From: Haloferula helveola
Lineage (GTDB): Bacteria > Verrucomicrobiota > Verrucomicrobiia > Verrucomicrobiales > Akkermansiaceae
Assembly: GCF_037076345.1 (NCBI RefSeq)
Contig: NZ_AP024702.1
Span: 1,240,001-1,304,000, forward strand
Reading direction: 5' to 3'
DNA: 64,000 nt
The notes beneath the pieces are model-generated. The model was given only the letters and a program-made list of their open reading frames with translations. It was not told the DNA's origin and ran no database searches. Each line of letters starts with the position of its first letter. Position 1 is the first letter of the stretch. Positions 43,095 through 49,924 of the stretch are shown here, piece by piece. The position numbers were made by a program, and so were the translations under genes.

Positions 43095-43221
43095 GCAGAA
43101 CAAGGCATGGAAGATCGACGCTCAACCGCCGTCTTGTTGAACGCCTCACCGGCGACTAGCACCGTTTCCAATTCCTCGGCGCGCGGCCTTGCCTTCGCGC
43201 GTCTTCACTGAGACGTTCGAT
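43095..43221 (+). other. attC site (attC3)
   Basis: R'' GCAGAAC (43095-43101) complements the GTTCTGC that opens cassette 3; R' GTTCGAT is at 43215-43221. Length 127 bp. Confidence 0.85.
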
Positions 43222-43226
43222 CGAAA

Positions 43227-43583
43227 ATGAAGACCCCGCAATCGGATCTCAGTCCCGAAGAGACGGCTGATTTCGGAGGTCGAACCGCACCAGCCCCAGC
43301 TAGCCAAGGATTTCGATGGCGACGACTCTGGGTTTGGTTTTCGATTCTAGCACCCGTTTCGATCCTTACATCGGACTGGATGCTGTTTCACGCGATCATC
43401 CTTTTCTCGGTCGGGCCTTCACTCATCGGTGGCTCGATGAGCAGGCGCGGAGCTTTCATGTGGCCCTTCACCATTGCCTTCTGCACATCGCTATCGATTG
43501 CAGTGTTCGGGCACGGTTTCCTGCACGATATTGGCGTAGCAGAGTTGTTGCCTAGAATGCTCGGACAGGGCACGAAGGACTAA
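43227..43583 (+). CDS. Cassette 4: small membrane protein
   Basis: The protein has 118 residues. After a polar 30-residue N-terminus come three hydrophobic helices (LWVWFSILAPVSILTSDWML, FHAIILFSVGPSLIGGSM, FMWPFTIAFCTSLSIAVFGH) and a short tail. It starts six bases after the R' box of attC3 and ends four bases before the next R''. The family is not recognised. Confidence 0.72.
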   Translation: MKTPQSDLSPEETADFGGRTAPAPASQGFRWRRLWVWFSILAPVSILTSDWMLFHAIILFSVGPSLIGGSMSRRGAFMWPFTIAFCTSLSIAVFGHGFLHDIGVAELLPRMLGQGTKD

Positions 43584-43586
43584 AAA

Positions 43587-43715
43587 ATCGAACAAGCCGA
43601 AGATGGCGACCCCTCTCAGCGGCCTTGTTGAATTTCCGTTTTGGTGGTTCAATCCGTCAACGAGAATCGGAGCCCCGCCATGAGGGTCGGGATCGCCATT
43701 TCTCAGACGTTGGCC
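43587..43715 (+). other. attC site (attC4)
   Basis: R'' ATCGAAC (43587-43593) complements GTTCGAT of cassette 4; R' GTTGGCC is at 43709-43715. Length 129 bp. It shares CAGCGGCCTTGTTGAA and TTTTGGTG with attC5. Confidence 0.87.
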
Positions 43716-43736
43716 CAAAAATTAGACTCCCCTGCG

Positions 43737-44231
43737 ATGCGCCTTTGCACCTTGGCCGCGATTCTCTCATCGGGCCTGATCACTTCATGCACCAAGAGCG
43801 AGCTGCGATACGAATCGGCGAGCATGGAGCCGTCAATCACGCGAGGCGAACTGATTACGATCGAGCCAGCAGCATACCGTGGCTCGAAGCCTGCACGATG
43901 GGACGTTGTGTTGTTCGAGGCACCCACCGGAAGTGGTGGTAGTTGGGCGTCGAGGATTGCCGGCTTGCCGGGAGAGACTGTCAACTTCCGCGACGGATCC
44001 CTTTTGATCGACGGAGAGCTTGTGGAGCGTCCAGCCCACGTAGCGATAGCAGGTTTCCACGCCCCTGATGGTGACTTGAGTCCTGCAGCACCGGGTCCGG
44101 TGTCGTTCCCATTCAAGATCCCTGCCGGGAGCTACTTTGTCCTCGGCGACAACGTTGATAACGCTCTGGACAGTCGCTACTGGGGCGGGCTCGATGAAGC
44201 CAAGATCCTGGGCAAGGTTGCGGGCAAGTAG
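43737..44231 (+). CDS. Cassette 5: signal-peptidase-I-like (S26) lipoprotein lacking the catalytic Lys
   Basis: The protein has 164 residues from the ATG at 43737; the upstream frame is attC4. The N-terminus ends in a lipobox (ITSC, Cys18), so it is a predicted lipoprotein, unlike true signal peptidases, which are TM-anchored. S26 boxes are present: SASMEPS with nucleophile Ser29, an RWDVVLFEAP strand, RIAGLPGETV, and FVLGDNVDNALDSRYWG. The general-base Lys that normally precedes R-x-x-G-L-P-G is Ser72 here (WASRIAGLPGE). Either activity is lost or another residue substitutes. It could be a decoy, binding protein or divergent protease. Confidence 0.82.
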   Translation: MRLCTLAAILSSGLITSCTKSELRYESASMEPSITRGELITIEPAAYRGSKPARWDVVLFEAPTGSGGSWASRIAGLPGETVNFRDGSLLIDGELVERPAHVAIAGFHAPDGDLSPAAPGPVSFPFKIPAGSYFVLGDNVDNALDSRYWGGLDEAKILGKVAGK

Positions 44232-44244
44232 CTAGACCAACCAA

Positions 44245-44376
44245 GGCCAACAAGTCGGAGCAGGACGACGCCTACCAGCGGCCTTGTTGAAAATCGGTTT
44301 TGGTGATTCATTGCCTTCAACAGAGTTCGGGAGCGCCGCTTTAAGGCCCGGCGCCGCCTGTCCTCAAACGTTAGCC
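44245..44376 (+). other. attC site (attC5)
   Basis: R'' GGCCAAC (44245-44251) complements GTTGGCC of cassette 5; R' GTTAGCC is at 44370-44376. Length 132 bp. Confidence 0.87.
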
Positions 44377-44384
44377 CAAAGAAT

Positions 44385-44954
44385 ATGCCCGTTGCGGTCA
44401 CAGCTCTCACCAATTGGGGCTTCTCGGAGTTACGAAGCCAGATCGAGCACCGAGCTTGGCCTGATTTCCGGCATGGATCGTTCTACCTCGACATGATCCA
44501 GTTCGCGGATCAAGCGACGGCATCAGGGCGGCGGGAGGATCAGATCGCCGCGATTTTGATTTATCAGCAATTGGTCGAGGAGTGGCTTCATGTGATCGAC
44601 TATTGGTGCCACTTTGAATGTGCACTCGGAATCTTCCCGACTGAGATCGCCTACTCTACACCCGAGAGGATCACTTTTGGGCAGTTGATCGATCGGGTAG
44701 CCCGCCTCCAAGAATTCAACCACAAGGAGGAGCTGCTGAGCGCCTGTCGTCGCCTCAATGCCGAGGTCCGTAACAAGACCGTTCACAGGCTACTGCTCGA
44801 TAACAATCTAGACGGTCTTCCGGGCATGACCCGAATTGCGAGAGAGTGCTGCGAGCAGATGACTGAACTCGTTCAGGGCATCCAGGAATCCTTCTTTGAC
44901 GAGTTCGAGCGCTTGGCGAATCAATTGGCCATCCCGGACAAACGACAAGGCTAA
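44385..44954 (+). CDS. Cassette 6: soluble helical protein, unknown function
   Basis: The protein has 189 residues with no signal peptide. It is strongly alpha-helical and charged (DQIAAILIYQQLVEEWLHVIDY, ELLSACRRLNAEVRNKTVH, ECCEQMTELVQGIQESFFDE). The family is not recognised; the layout recalls small helical proteins of accessory genomes. The TAA stop lies inside the R'' box (GGCTAA), and its last base is the first base of the inserted group II intron; the intact site GGCTAAC would also give TAA. Base composition is lower in GC than in the flanking chromosome. Confidence 0.75.
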   Translation: MPVAVTALTNWGFSELRSQIEHRAWPDFRHGSFYLDMIQFADQATASGRREDQIAAILIYQQLVEEWLHVIDYWCHFECALGIFPTEIAYSTPERITFGQLIDRVARLQEFNHKEELLSACRRLNAEVRNKTVHRLLLDNNLDGLPGMTRIARECCEQMTELVQGIQESFFDEFERLANQLAIPDKRQG

Positions 44955-45980
44955 TCGGGTCCCGGGGAGTGATTAGCTCCCCGGTCCCACACCACCCTGC
45001 GTACGGGTCCGTACAGGGCGGTTCCGATCAGACCCGGGCCAGTGGCCCGTAGTGGAGCTTGATCCATGTCGCCCTCATGTCGGGCACCCCTTGTTCCTCA
45101 AGCCAACGATTGTTGAGTGCGTGTCGCACCAGTGACATCTGGCTCATCCGCCAGTAGCCTTTCCGGCTCCGCGACGCCTTGTGCACCTCCGCCGGGTCAA
45201 TGCCCAGAGCGAGAAGCTGTCGACGCCGCGTGCGCGGCTGCTTCCACTGTTTCCAGTAGTACAACCTCACCCTTCGCCTGACCCATTCCGCAAGCCGTTC
45301 GATCACCGTGTAGGTGTTACTTAGCTTGTAGTAGTTGAGCCAGCCGAGGACATACCGGCGCAGTTCGCCGATGACGTCCCGCACGGCGTGGCCCCGGTTG
45401 CGTCGGGTGATCCCGCGCACGCGCTCCTTGAAGCGGTGCAGCGCCTTGTCCGTCCACACCAGCCGGCCCTTGCGGTCCATGGCATAGCCGAGGAATTCGC
45501 AGAAGCCCAGCCGGGTGCAGCGGCTCTTGGCGCGGTTGACCACCAGTTTGAGCCGTCCTTCGCAGAAGCGGGCCAGGCTTGCCATCACCCGGCCCGCCGC
45601 CTTCGCGCTCCTCACCATGACAAGGAAGTCGTCGGCGTATCTCGCGAACTTGTGGCCGCGTGCCTCCAGTTCCTTGTCGAGCGGGTCGAGCACGATGTTG
45701 GCGAGCAAAGGCGACAGCGGCCCGCCTTGAGGCACCCCGAGGGGCGTGGCCTCCCGCGTGCCGTCCGGCAGCACCACCCCGGCGGTCAGGTAGCGACGGA
45801 TCAGCCCGAGCGTCACGCGACACCCGACCTTCTCCCGCAGCGCTTCCATCAACCGGTCGTGGTTGACCGTGTCGAAGAACGATTTCAGGTCGCAGTCCAC
45901 GACGTGGCGGCGGCCTTCCGTCCAGCCGGACTCCATCTCGGCCACCGCGTCGTGCGCGGAATGGCCGGGCCGGTAGCCGT

Positions 45981-46068
45981 GGCAAAAGCGCCGAAGGCCT
46001 GTAGGCGCTTTGGACGGAGCGAAGCGCAGCCCCGAAGGGGTGAGGGGGCGGGCGGAGCCCCCGAATCA
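45981..46068. repeat. Palindromic insertion 2 in the intron RT
   Basis: About 88 bp separating the conserved RT residues FSEH and GYRPGHSAH. It contains inverted pairs AAAGCGCC/GGCGCTTT and CCCCTTCGGGG and a GC-rich tail (GGGGGCTCCGCCCGCCCCCT). It brings the in-frame TGA stop at 46066-46068. Confidence 0.72.
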
Positions 46069-46275
46069 ATGTTCGCTGAAGTCCGCTTCAAAGCGCGGAC
46101 CCAGCACTTGCGCGACGGCCTGCTGGATCACCCGATCCAGTACCGTCGGGATCCCGAGGGGACGCCTCGTCCCATCGGGTTTGGGGATCCACACCCGTCG
46201 GACGGGTGCGGGATGGTAGGTGCCATCCCTGATGGCTTCGGCGATCCTCGGCCACTCCGCCCGCGCGAACGCGGA

Positions 46276-46363
46276 ATGCGGCGGTCGGCTTGCCGACCTT
46301 TTCCCTCGCTGGTTTCCGGAGGAGGAAACCACTGACCGGCATGGCGTGAGTGGAACGAGGGCA
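46276..46363. repeat. Palindromic insertion 1 in the intron RT
   Basis: About 88 bp between TVDDF and AFARAEWP of the RT, a position where the family is continuous. It contains the hairpins GGTTTCCTCCTCCGGAAACC and GTCGGCAAGCCGAC. Its length is not a multiple of three, so it shifts the frame. Confidence 0.72.
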
Positions 46364-47170
46364 AAAGTCGTCGACGGTCATTCCGTCGATCCCCGGCGCA
46401 CCCTTGTTCACCTTCACGCGTCGCCACGCTCCGGCCAGGTTCTCCGGGTCGAGGACCGCTTCGGTCATGTCTCTTGCTTGAGGGTCTCCATGCTTCCCTC
46501 CGCGGCGGCTCCCGTCCATGCCTCGCCTACCGGCGTCGTCGGCTGGGGCGTCCGCCACGGGGTCGAAACCCTCCTCATCGGTTCGGTCCTTCATCGGCCG
46601 AGACTTCCGGCAACTTTGCCGCGCTTCATCACGCTCCGGCTCGTTCTCCGACTACTACGACCTCTGCTGACTTCTCACCCACTGATGCGGATGAGATCTC
46701 CCCAGGTAATGGCACGTTGCTCTGCTGCACTGCCGCCGCATTTACCTCCACGGGCATACCAGACGCCTTCGGTGTGTTGTGCCACCTCGGCGCGCCGTGT
46801 CGGCCTTCTATGCGGTTCTTGTCCATCGACTCACAGCTTTCCCATAGCCTTCCTTCATGCGTCCGGTCGCCCTCGCGCACTTGGCCTCTGGTAGTAGTTT
46901 CGTTTCATGTTCTGGTATTCCTACAGGGGACTTGAACCCCATTTACAACGTGCCCATGCTGGGCACACACAAGTCGGAGCACAGAACCCCTGACCCGCCG
47001 CGAGTTCTAGCCGTCATGCCCACCACAACCTCAACCCGCAGTCGAAGCCGCGCCCCCGGTCAGGGGTTCTGTGTCCTTTAACGTTCTGCCACATAAAAAA
47101 AGTGGGAGGGACTGAGCAGATTTGACGAACTCCTTACAGACAGCGCTGCGGGTTATCCTATCCTAGGATC

Positions 47171-47695
47171 ATGAAGCGAATAGCCCTGCTTCCCATTCTG
47201 CTGGCATCAGTTGCATTTGCCTCGGAGTCACTGCCACTTGCCTCGACGGAATACACCCTGATTCTGACGCATGAAGCCAAGCGTCCGGAGGTGCGCCTCC
47301 CCGGCGACGCGATCCCCGAGAAAGAGTATCGGGCGGTAAAGGAGCGCAGCATCCTACACGTCCGATTTACCGAGGACCGGAAGGCGGTCGAGATCATGCC
47401 GGCCGGTATCGTCGGAAAGGTTGCGAATGCTGATGCCAAGAAGCGCGTCTACCGACTGACCAAGGGGCTTTTTGCGGGCGGTCAGTTGATCATCGAGTCC
47501 ACAGCGAATGGATTGACTGCGACTTTGACTGAATATGGCTCCGGCGTTCCTGTGATTTCGAGCGTCCGAGGCGAATTCAAACCAAAAGCTCCAGAGGCAG
47601 AACCAGGCGGCGCTGGACGACCTGCTACCAGCCCCCAGTCGGATTTGGAGGGTGGTGAGAAACCTCAACCCAAGGCGGAGACTTCTTCCCGGTAG
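47171..47695 (+). CDS. Cassette 7: secreted hypothetical protein
   Basis: The protein has 174 residues with a signal peptide (MKRIALLPILLASVAFASES). A beta-rich domain follows (YTLILTHEAKRPEVRLPGDA, SILHVRFTEDRKAVEIMPAG, GGQLIIESTANGLTATLTEY), then a Pro/Glu/Gly-rich low-complexity tail (KAPEAEPGGAGRPATSPQS). The family is not recognised. It is the first gene after the intron-split attC6. The 81 bp between R' and the ATG are longer than in the other cassettes and could hold a promoter. Confidence 0.7.
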   Translation: MKRIALLPILLASVAFASESLPLASTEYTLILTHEAKRPEVRLPGDAIPEKEYRAVKERSILHVRFTEDRKAVEIMPAGIVGKVANADAKKRVYRLTKGLFAGGQLIIESTANGLTATLTEYGSGVPVISSVRGEFKPKAPEAEPGGAGRPATSPQSDLEGGEKPQPKAETSSR

Positions 47696-47718
47696 CGGTC
47701 GCCTGTCCTTCGCCGTTC

Positions 47719-47754
47719 GGCAGAAGAATCGAAGCTTCGGCTTTCCCGTTTAGG
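47719..47754 (+). other. Degenerate attC remnant (attC7)
   Basis: GGCAGAAG (47719) matches seven of the eight bases expected for the R'' complementary to GTTCTGCC of cassette 7, and GTTTAGG (47748-47754) could be R'. Only 36 bp separate the ends, so the site looks internally deleted. Confidence 0.45.
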
Positions 47755-47756
47755 TC

Positions 47757-48041
47757 ATGAAGGATGAGCAAAACGACAGGGTTTACACCCATTGCCCGAT
47801 CTGTGGCCACCTTCTTACGGACGAGGGGATCGTTGGGAGTGAGTTGAGGGGCTCATTCTGGATCTGCGAGTGTTGTGGTTGCGAGTTCGGTTACGACGAT
47901 ACTCCAGCCTACCGGGAGAAGTGGATTGAGAGTGGATGCGCGTGGTTCAACCCCAAAGCCCGGCCGCAGGAATGGTCACTCGATGACCAGCTCACACGTG
48001 CAGACCTCACGTGGGTTAATCCTTCGTCGACTTCGGTCTGA
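47757..48041 (+). CDS. Cassette 8: CPCC-type zinc-binding protein
   Basis: The protein has 94 residues. The cysteine pattern CPICGHLL ... WICECCGCEFGYDD, followed by W-x-x-x-G-x-x-WF-x-P and an acidic EWSLDDQL helix, matches the small cysteine-rich CPCC family of accessory genomes. It has four to five potential metal ligands, no signal peptide and unknown function. It starts three bases after a putative R' box. Confidence 0.68.
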   Translation: MKDEQNDRVYTHCPICGHLLTDEGIVGSELRGSFWICECCGCEFGYDDTPAYREKWIESGCAWFNPKARPQEWSLDDQLTRADLTWVNPSSTSV

Positions 48042-48053
48042 CCCTGCGCGCGA

Positions 48054-48179
48054 AACAAACAAGGACAGCTTCAAGTTAGAAGTGCATCGCCAAGGTTCCT
48101 CGTTGCACACTTGCGCTGGGGCACGGAATCCGTGCCACCGGCGTAAGCCGGTCACCTCGCTTGCCCTTCAACGTTCGCT
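48054..48179 (+). other. attC site (attC8)
   Basis: R''-like AACAAAC followed by AAG, and R' GTTCGCT (48173-48179). Only the GTTT/AAAC half matches the start of cassette 8. The inner hairpin GGCACGGAATCCGTGCC and the pair ACCGGCGTAAGCCGGT are clear. Confidence 0.6.
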
Positions 48180-48220
48180 CCAAAATTGACACCGCCTGAG
48201 GTTTCGCTGAGACTGATCGC

Positions 48221-48427
48221 ATGAAGACCTTGGCTGAGGTGCTCCCAGAAGTTGATCGGCTCTCCGAAGAGGACCAATCCGGCTTGGTCGCGCACATTCT
48301 CGCGAATCTCCGGGGTGCTCCTCTTGGCCCCGATGATAAAGAGGTCGCCAGACGAGAAGCCGAGATCGACGCCGGCACCGCAGAGTTCATTACCTTTGAC
48401 GAACTCCGCGATGCCGTCGGGCGATGA
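48221..48427 (+). CDS. Cassette 9: antitoxin of a RelE/ParE-type module
   Basis: The protein has 68 residues and resembles the small 'addiction module component' antitoxins: an N-terminal helix (TLAEVLPEVDRLSEEDQSGL), a basic/acidic linker and the C-terminal segment FITFDELRDAVGR. It should neutralise the toxin by binding. The last four bases overlap the toxin start (ATGA), so the pair is translationally coupled. Toxin-antitoxin pairs are frequent passengers of large cassette arrays and are thought to limit their loss. Confidence 0.8.
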   Translation: MKTLAEVLPEVDRLSEEDQSGLVAHILANLRGAPLGPDDKEVARREAEIDAGTAEFITFDELRDAVGR

Positions 48428-48720
48428 GTAGGGAAATCCTCTTCCACTCCGCCGTTCAAAAGGAGATTCGCGAGATTCTTGATTACTACGAAGCGATTTC
48501 TGAAGCACTCGCTGACGATTTCTGGACAGAGCTGACCGAGGCATTCGACTACGCCCGAAGTTTTCCAAAGCGCCACCATTTTGATCCGAGTGGACGGCGC
48601 CGCTCCAACCTGAAGAAGTTCCCTTACCACTTCCTGTTTCGGACGACTGACTCCCAGGTCAAGGTAACCGTCGTGCGACACCATTCACGCAGTCCAATCT
48701 ATGGGAGCCGCCGACAATAG
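48424..48720 (+). CDS. Cassette 9: RelE/ParE-family toxin
   Basis: The protein has 98 residues. The RelE/ParE fold is recognisable from a helical N-terminus (SAVQKEIREILDYYEAISEA), the helix ADDFWTELTEAFDYARSFP, and the strand series YHFLFRTTDSQVKVTVVRHH then RSPIYGSRR. Members either cut mRNA at the ribosome (RelE) or poison gyrase (ParE); the sequence does not decide between them. It is coupled to the upstream antitoxin by a 4-bp overlap. Confidence 0.88.
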   Translation: MSREILFHSAVQKEIREILDYYEAISEALADDFWTELTEAFDYARSFPKRHHFDPSGRRRSNLKKFPYHFLFRTTDSQVKVTVVRHHSRSPIYGSRRQ

Positions 48721-48729
48721 ACCAAGCGG

Positions 48730-48847
48730 CCAGAATGCTGCATGGGAGGATCGACGCCGATCAGCGGCCGTGTTGGACCGGACTCGCTGAACGCAGCCGG
48801 ATCTGATTGATTCCCAAAAGGCGTGGCTCGCGCGTCTAACGCTCAGT
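48730..48847 (+). other. Degenerate attC site (attC9)
   Basis: The body is clearly homologous to attC1 (GGGAGGATCGACGCCGATCA, GCCGGATCTGATTGATTCCC), but the R''-like CCAGAAT and R'-like GCTCAGT have drifted. The segment to 49016 contains another faint R'-like CGCTAGCCC (about 48991) and no gene. Confidence 0.6.
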
Positions 48848-49016
48848 GTGTGCGAAGGCCGGATGACGCGGCGATTTTCACCCGGACTTCGCGGACAAGG
48901 TCAGGATACCATCCAAGCTGTCCCCCGTGAAAAACTCTCATCATCATAGGTTGCAGCCTGCTTACAGGCACGGCGTGACCGGCCCTCGACGCTAGCCCAG
49001 CAAACATGGCTGATGT

Positions 49017-49355
49017 ATGAAACCCGCTAGGACCGAGAAGCAAGCCGAGTCCGACCGGATGCTGCGGGGACGCAGGTTCTCACGCTTCGGCCTGTTGGCT
49101 TACGCCGCTGCCATTGTTCTGGCATTCTATCCCGGCGGCGCGATCGCTGCAGAAGACTTTCTCGGCGGCGGAGGTGTGGCGGAAACCATTCTGCCGATCA
49201 CGTTCATCGCCATCGGTCTCGGCCTGCATCTCGGAGCCATCCGATACGGCCCGAAGTCGGTAGGGATCTGGGGATTCGTTGCGGGGCTGACGCTTGTGCC
49301 AATCCTGGCGTTCGGGGCGCTGCTCCTGTCTTTGTCCTTTTTCCTGAATCGCTAG
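49017..49355 (+). CDS. Small membrane protein
   Basis: The protein has 112 residues. A basic N-terminus precedes three hydrophobic helices (LLAYAAAIVLAFYPGGAIAA, ILPITFIAIGLGLHLGAI, GFVAGLTLVPILAFGALLLS) and a short SFFLNR end. The family is not recognised. It follows the last faint attC-like sequence and may be an eroded cassette; no attC could be recognised after it. Confidence 0.65.
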   Translation: MKPARTEKQAESDRMLRGRRFSRFGLLAYAAAIVLAFYPGGAIAAEDFLGGGGVAETILPITFIAIGLGLHLGAIRYGPKSVGIWGFVAGLTLVPILAFGALLLSLSFFLNR

Positions 49356-49522
49356 GCAAACCAACCGCGGCGCGGCAGCGATCGAACCGTTCAGTGATTG
49401 ATCCGGCACGCCCGTGGGGCACCTGCACTGGCAGCACCCGGAGCGAATCGGGATCGTCATGGGCAAGCTTCTCTGGTTTCTTTTTAGGAGGCGTGACCGG
49501 CACGTCTCAACTCGCACAACCC

Positions 49523-49924
49523 ATGAAAGGACCCCTCATTGCTGCGTTCTCCCTAATCGCGTTGCTCGGAGGATCCGTCTACCTGATCCCGCGATGGGTT
49601 GCCGCATCCCGGGCTCGGCCGCTCTACGGGAACTTCGACATCGGTTTACGCTGCATGGGTGGTCACGAGATCTTTCTCTTTCTCGCCGAGACCCGCGCCT
49701 ACGACAATTGCCCCGGACATCGCTCATTGGATTCTCCCGCCGAAGTCATCAGGACCGAGACGTCGGTCACGATTCTCAATTCCCGGGATCAAACGCCCCG
49801 GCTGCGCATCGACTACGACGGTTCGCGGCATACCATCACCAGCATCGAGCGCGGCTGGACCGAGGACCTTCCCCAGGTGTCCAACCCTTGGAGAACCTGG
49901 TTACCGAAGATTTTGCCCGAGTAG
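49523..49924 (+). CDS. Membrane-anchored hypothetical protein
   Basis: The protein has 133 residues from the ATG at 49523, which opens a TM or signal helix (MKGPLIAAFSLIALLGGSVYL); the in-frame extension upstream is compositionally unlike protein. The rest is a small domain with two Cys (GLRCMGGHEIF, YDNCPGHRSL) that could form a disulfide in the periplasm. The family is not recognised. Confidence 0.65.
   Translation: MKGPLIAAFSLIALLGGSVYLIPRWVAASRARPLYGNFDIGLRCMGGHEIFLFLAETRAYDNCPGHRSLDSPAEVIRTETSVTILNSRDQTPRLRIDYDGSRHTITSIERGWTEDLPQVSNPWRTWLPKILPE

Larger units (their letters stand above)
45028..46468 (-). pseudogene. ltrA: Group II intron reverse transcriptase/maturase, disrupted
   Basis: The reading starts near 46468 (MTEAVLDPENLAGAWRRVKV ... 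[10 protein letters not shown]) and is interrupted by an insertion of about 88 bp (46276-46363) that shifts the frame. It resumes as [20 protein letters not shown] ... [15 protein letters not shown] ... FSEH, is stopped by TGA in a second insertion of about 88 bp (about 45981-46068), and continues as GYRPGHSAHDAVAEM to the end at 45028. The downstream part has VDCDLKSFFDTVNHD, PQGGPLSPLLANIVLD, the catalytic FARYADDFLVM and a maturase (X) domain, without an HNH endonuclease, as in class C introns. The ORF cannot give a full protein unless the inserts are removed or bypassed. Confidence 0.88.
44954..46968 (-). mobile_element. Group IIC-attC intron (2015 bp) inserted in attC6
   Basis: On the minus strand the intron begins GTGTGCCCAGCATGGGCACG (46968 downward) and ends CCCGAT (to 44954), fitting the 5' GTGYG and 3' AY rules. 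Just after the reverse-transcriptase stop lies a domain V hairpin (CCGCCCTGTACGGACCCGTA ... CAGGGTGGTGTGGG, about 44988-45025), followed by domain VI (ACCGGGGAGCTAATCACTCC..., about 44956-44987). Insertion within R'' of an attC, antisense to the cassette genes, is typical of class C-attC introns. Removing the stated interval regenerates a perfect R'' box. Confidence 0.92.
44949..47089 (+). other. attC6, split by a group II intron
   Basis: The left piece GGCTA (44949-44953) and the right piece starting ACAAGTCGGAG (46969) join to GGCTAACAAGTCGGAG. This gives R'' GGCTAAC, the exact complement of GTTAGCC at the start of cassette 6, and the AAG that follows R'' in the other sites. R' is GTTCTGC at 47083-47089. 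The site is about 126 bp without the intron. Its arms ACAGAACCCCTGACC / GGTCAGGGGTTCTGT form a perfect 15-bp stem. Confidence 0.9.
41181..48847 (+). mobile_element. Integron gene-cassette array without integrase (CALIN)
   Basis: This is a head-to-tail array of small plus-strand genes separated by attC-like sites of 122-132 bp. For seven consecutive cassettes the R'' box of the attC is the exact reverse complement of the R' box at the start of that same cassette: GTTGTGC/GCACAAC, GTTGGGC/GCCCAAC, GTTCTGC/GCAGAAC, GTTCTGC/GCAGAAC, GTTCGAT/ATCGAAC, GTTGGCC/GGCCAAC and GTTAGCC/GGCTAAC. This is the signature of cassettes excised and integrated by an integron integrase at G^TT. Sites right of about 47700 are degenerate. 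No tyrosine integrase is found in the window. Base composition is visibly more AT-rich than the flanks. Confidence 0.9.

Noticed and set aside
45388-46335. Plus-strand open frame of 315 residues opposite the reverse transcriptase
   Set aside because: It is antisense to conserved RT motifs and has the composition of a high-GC shadow frame.
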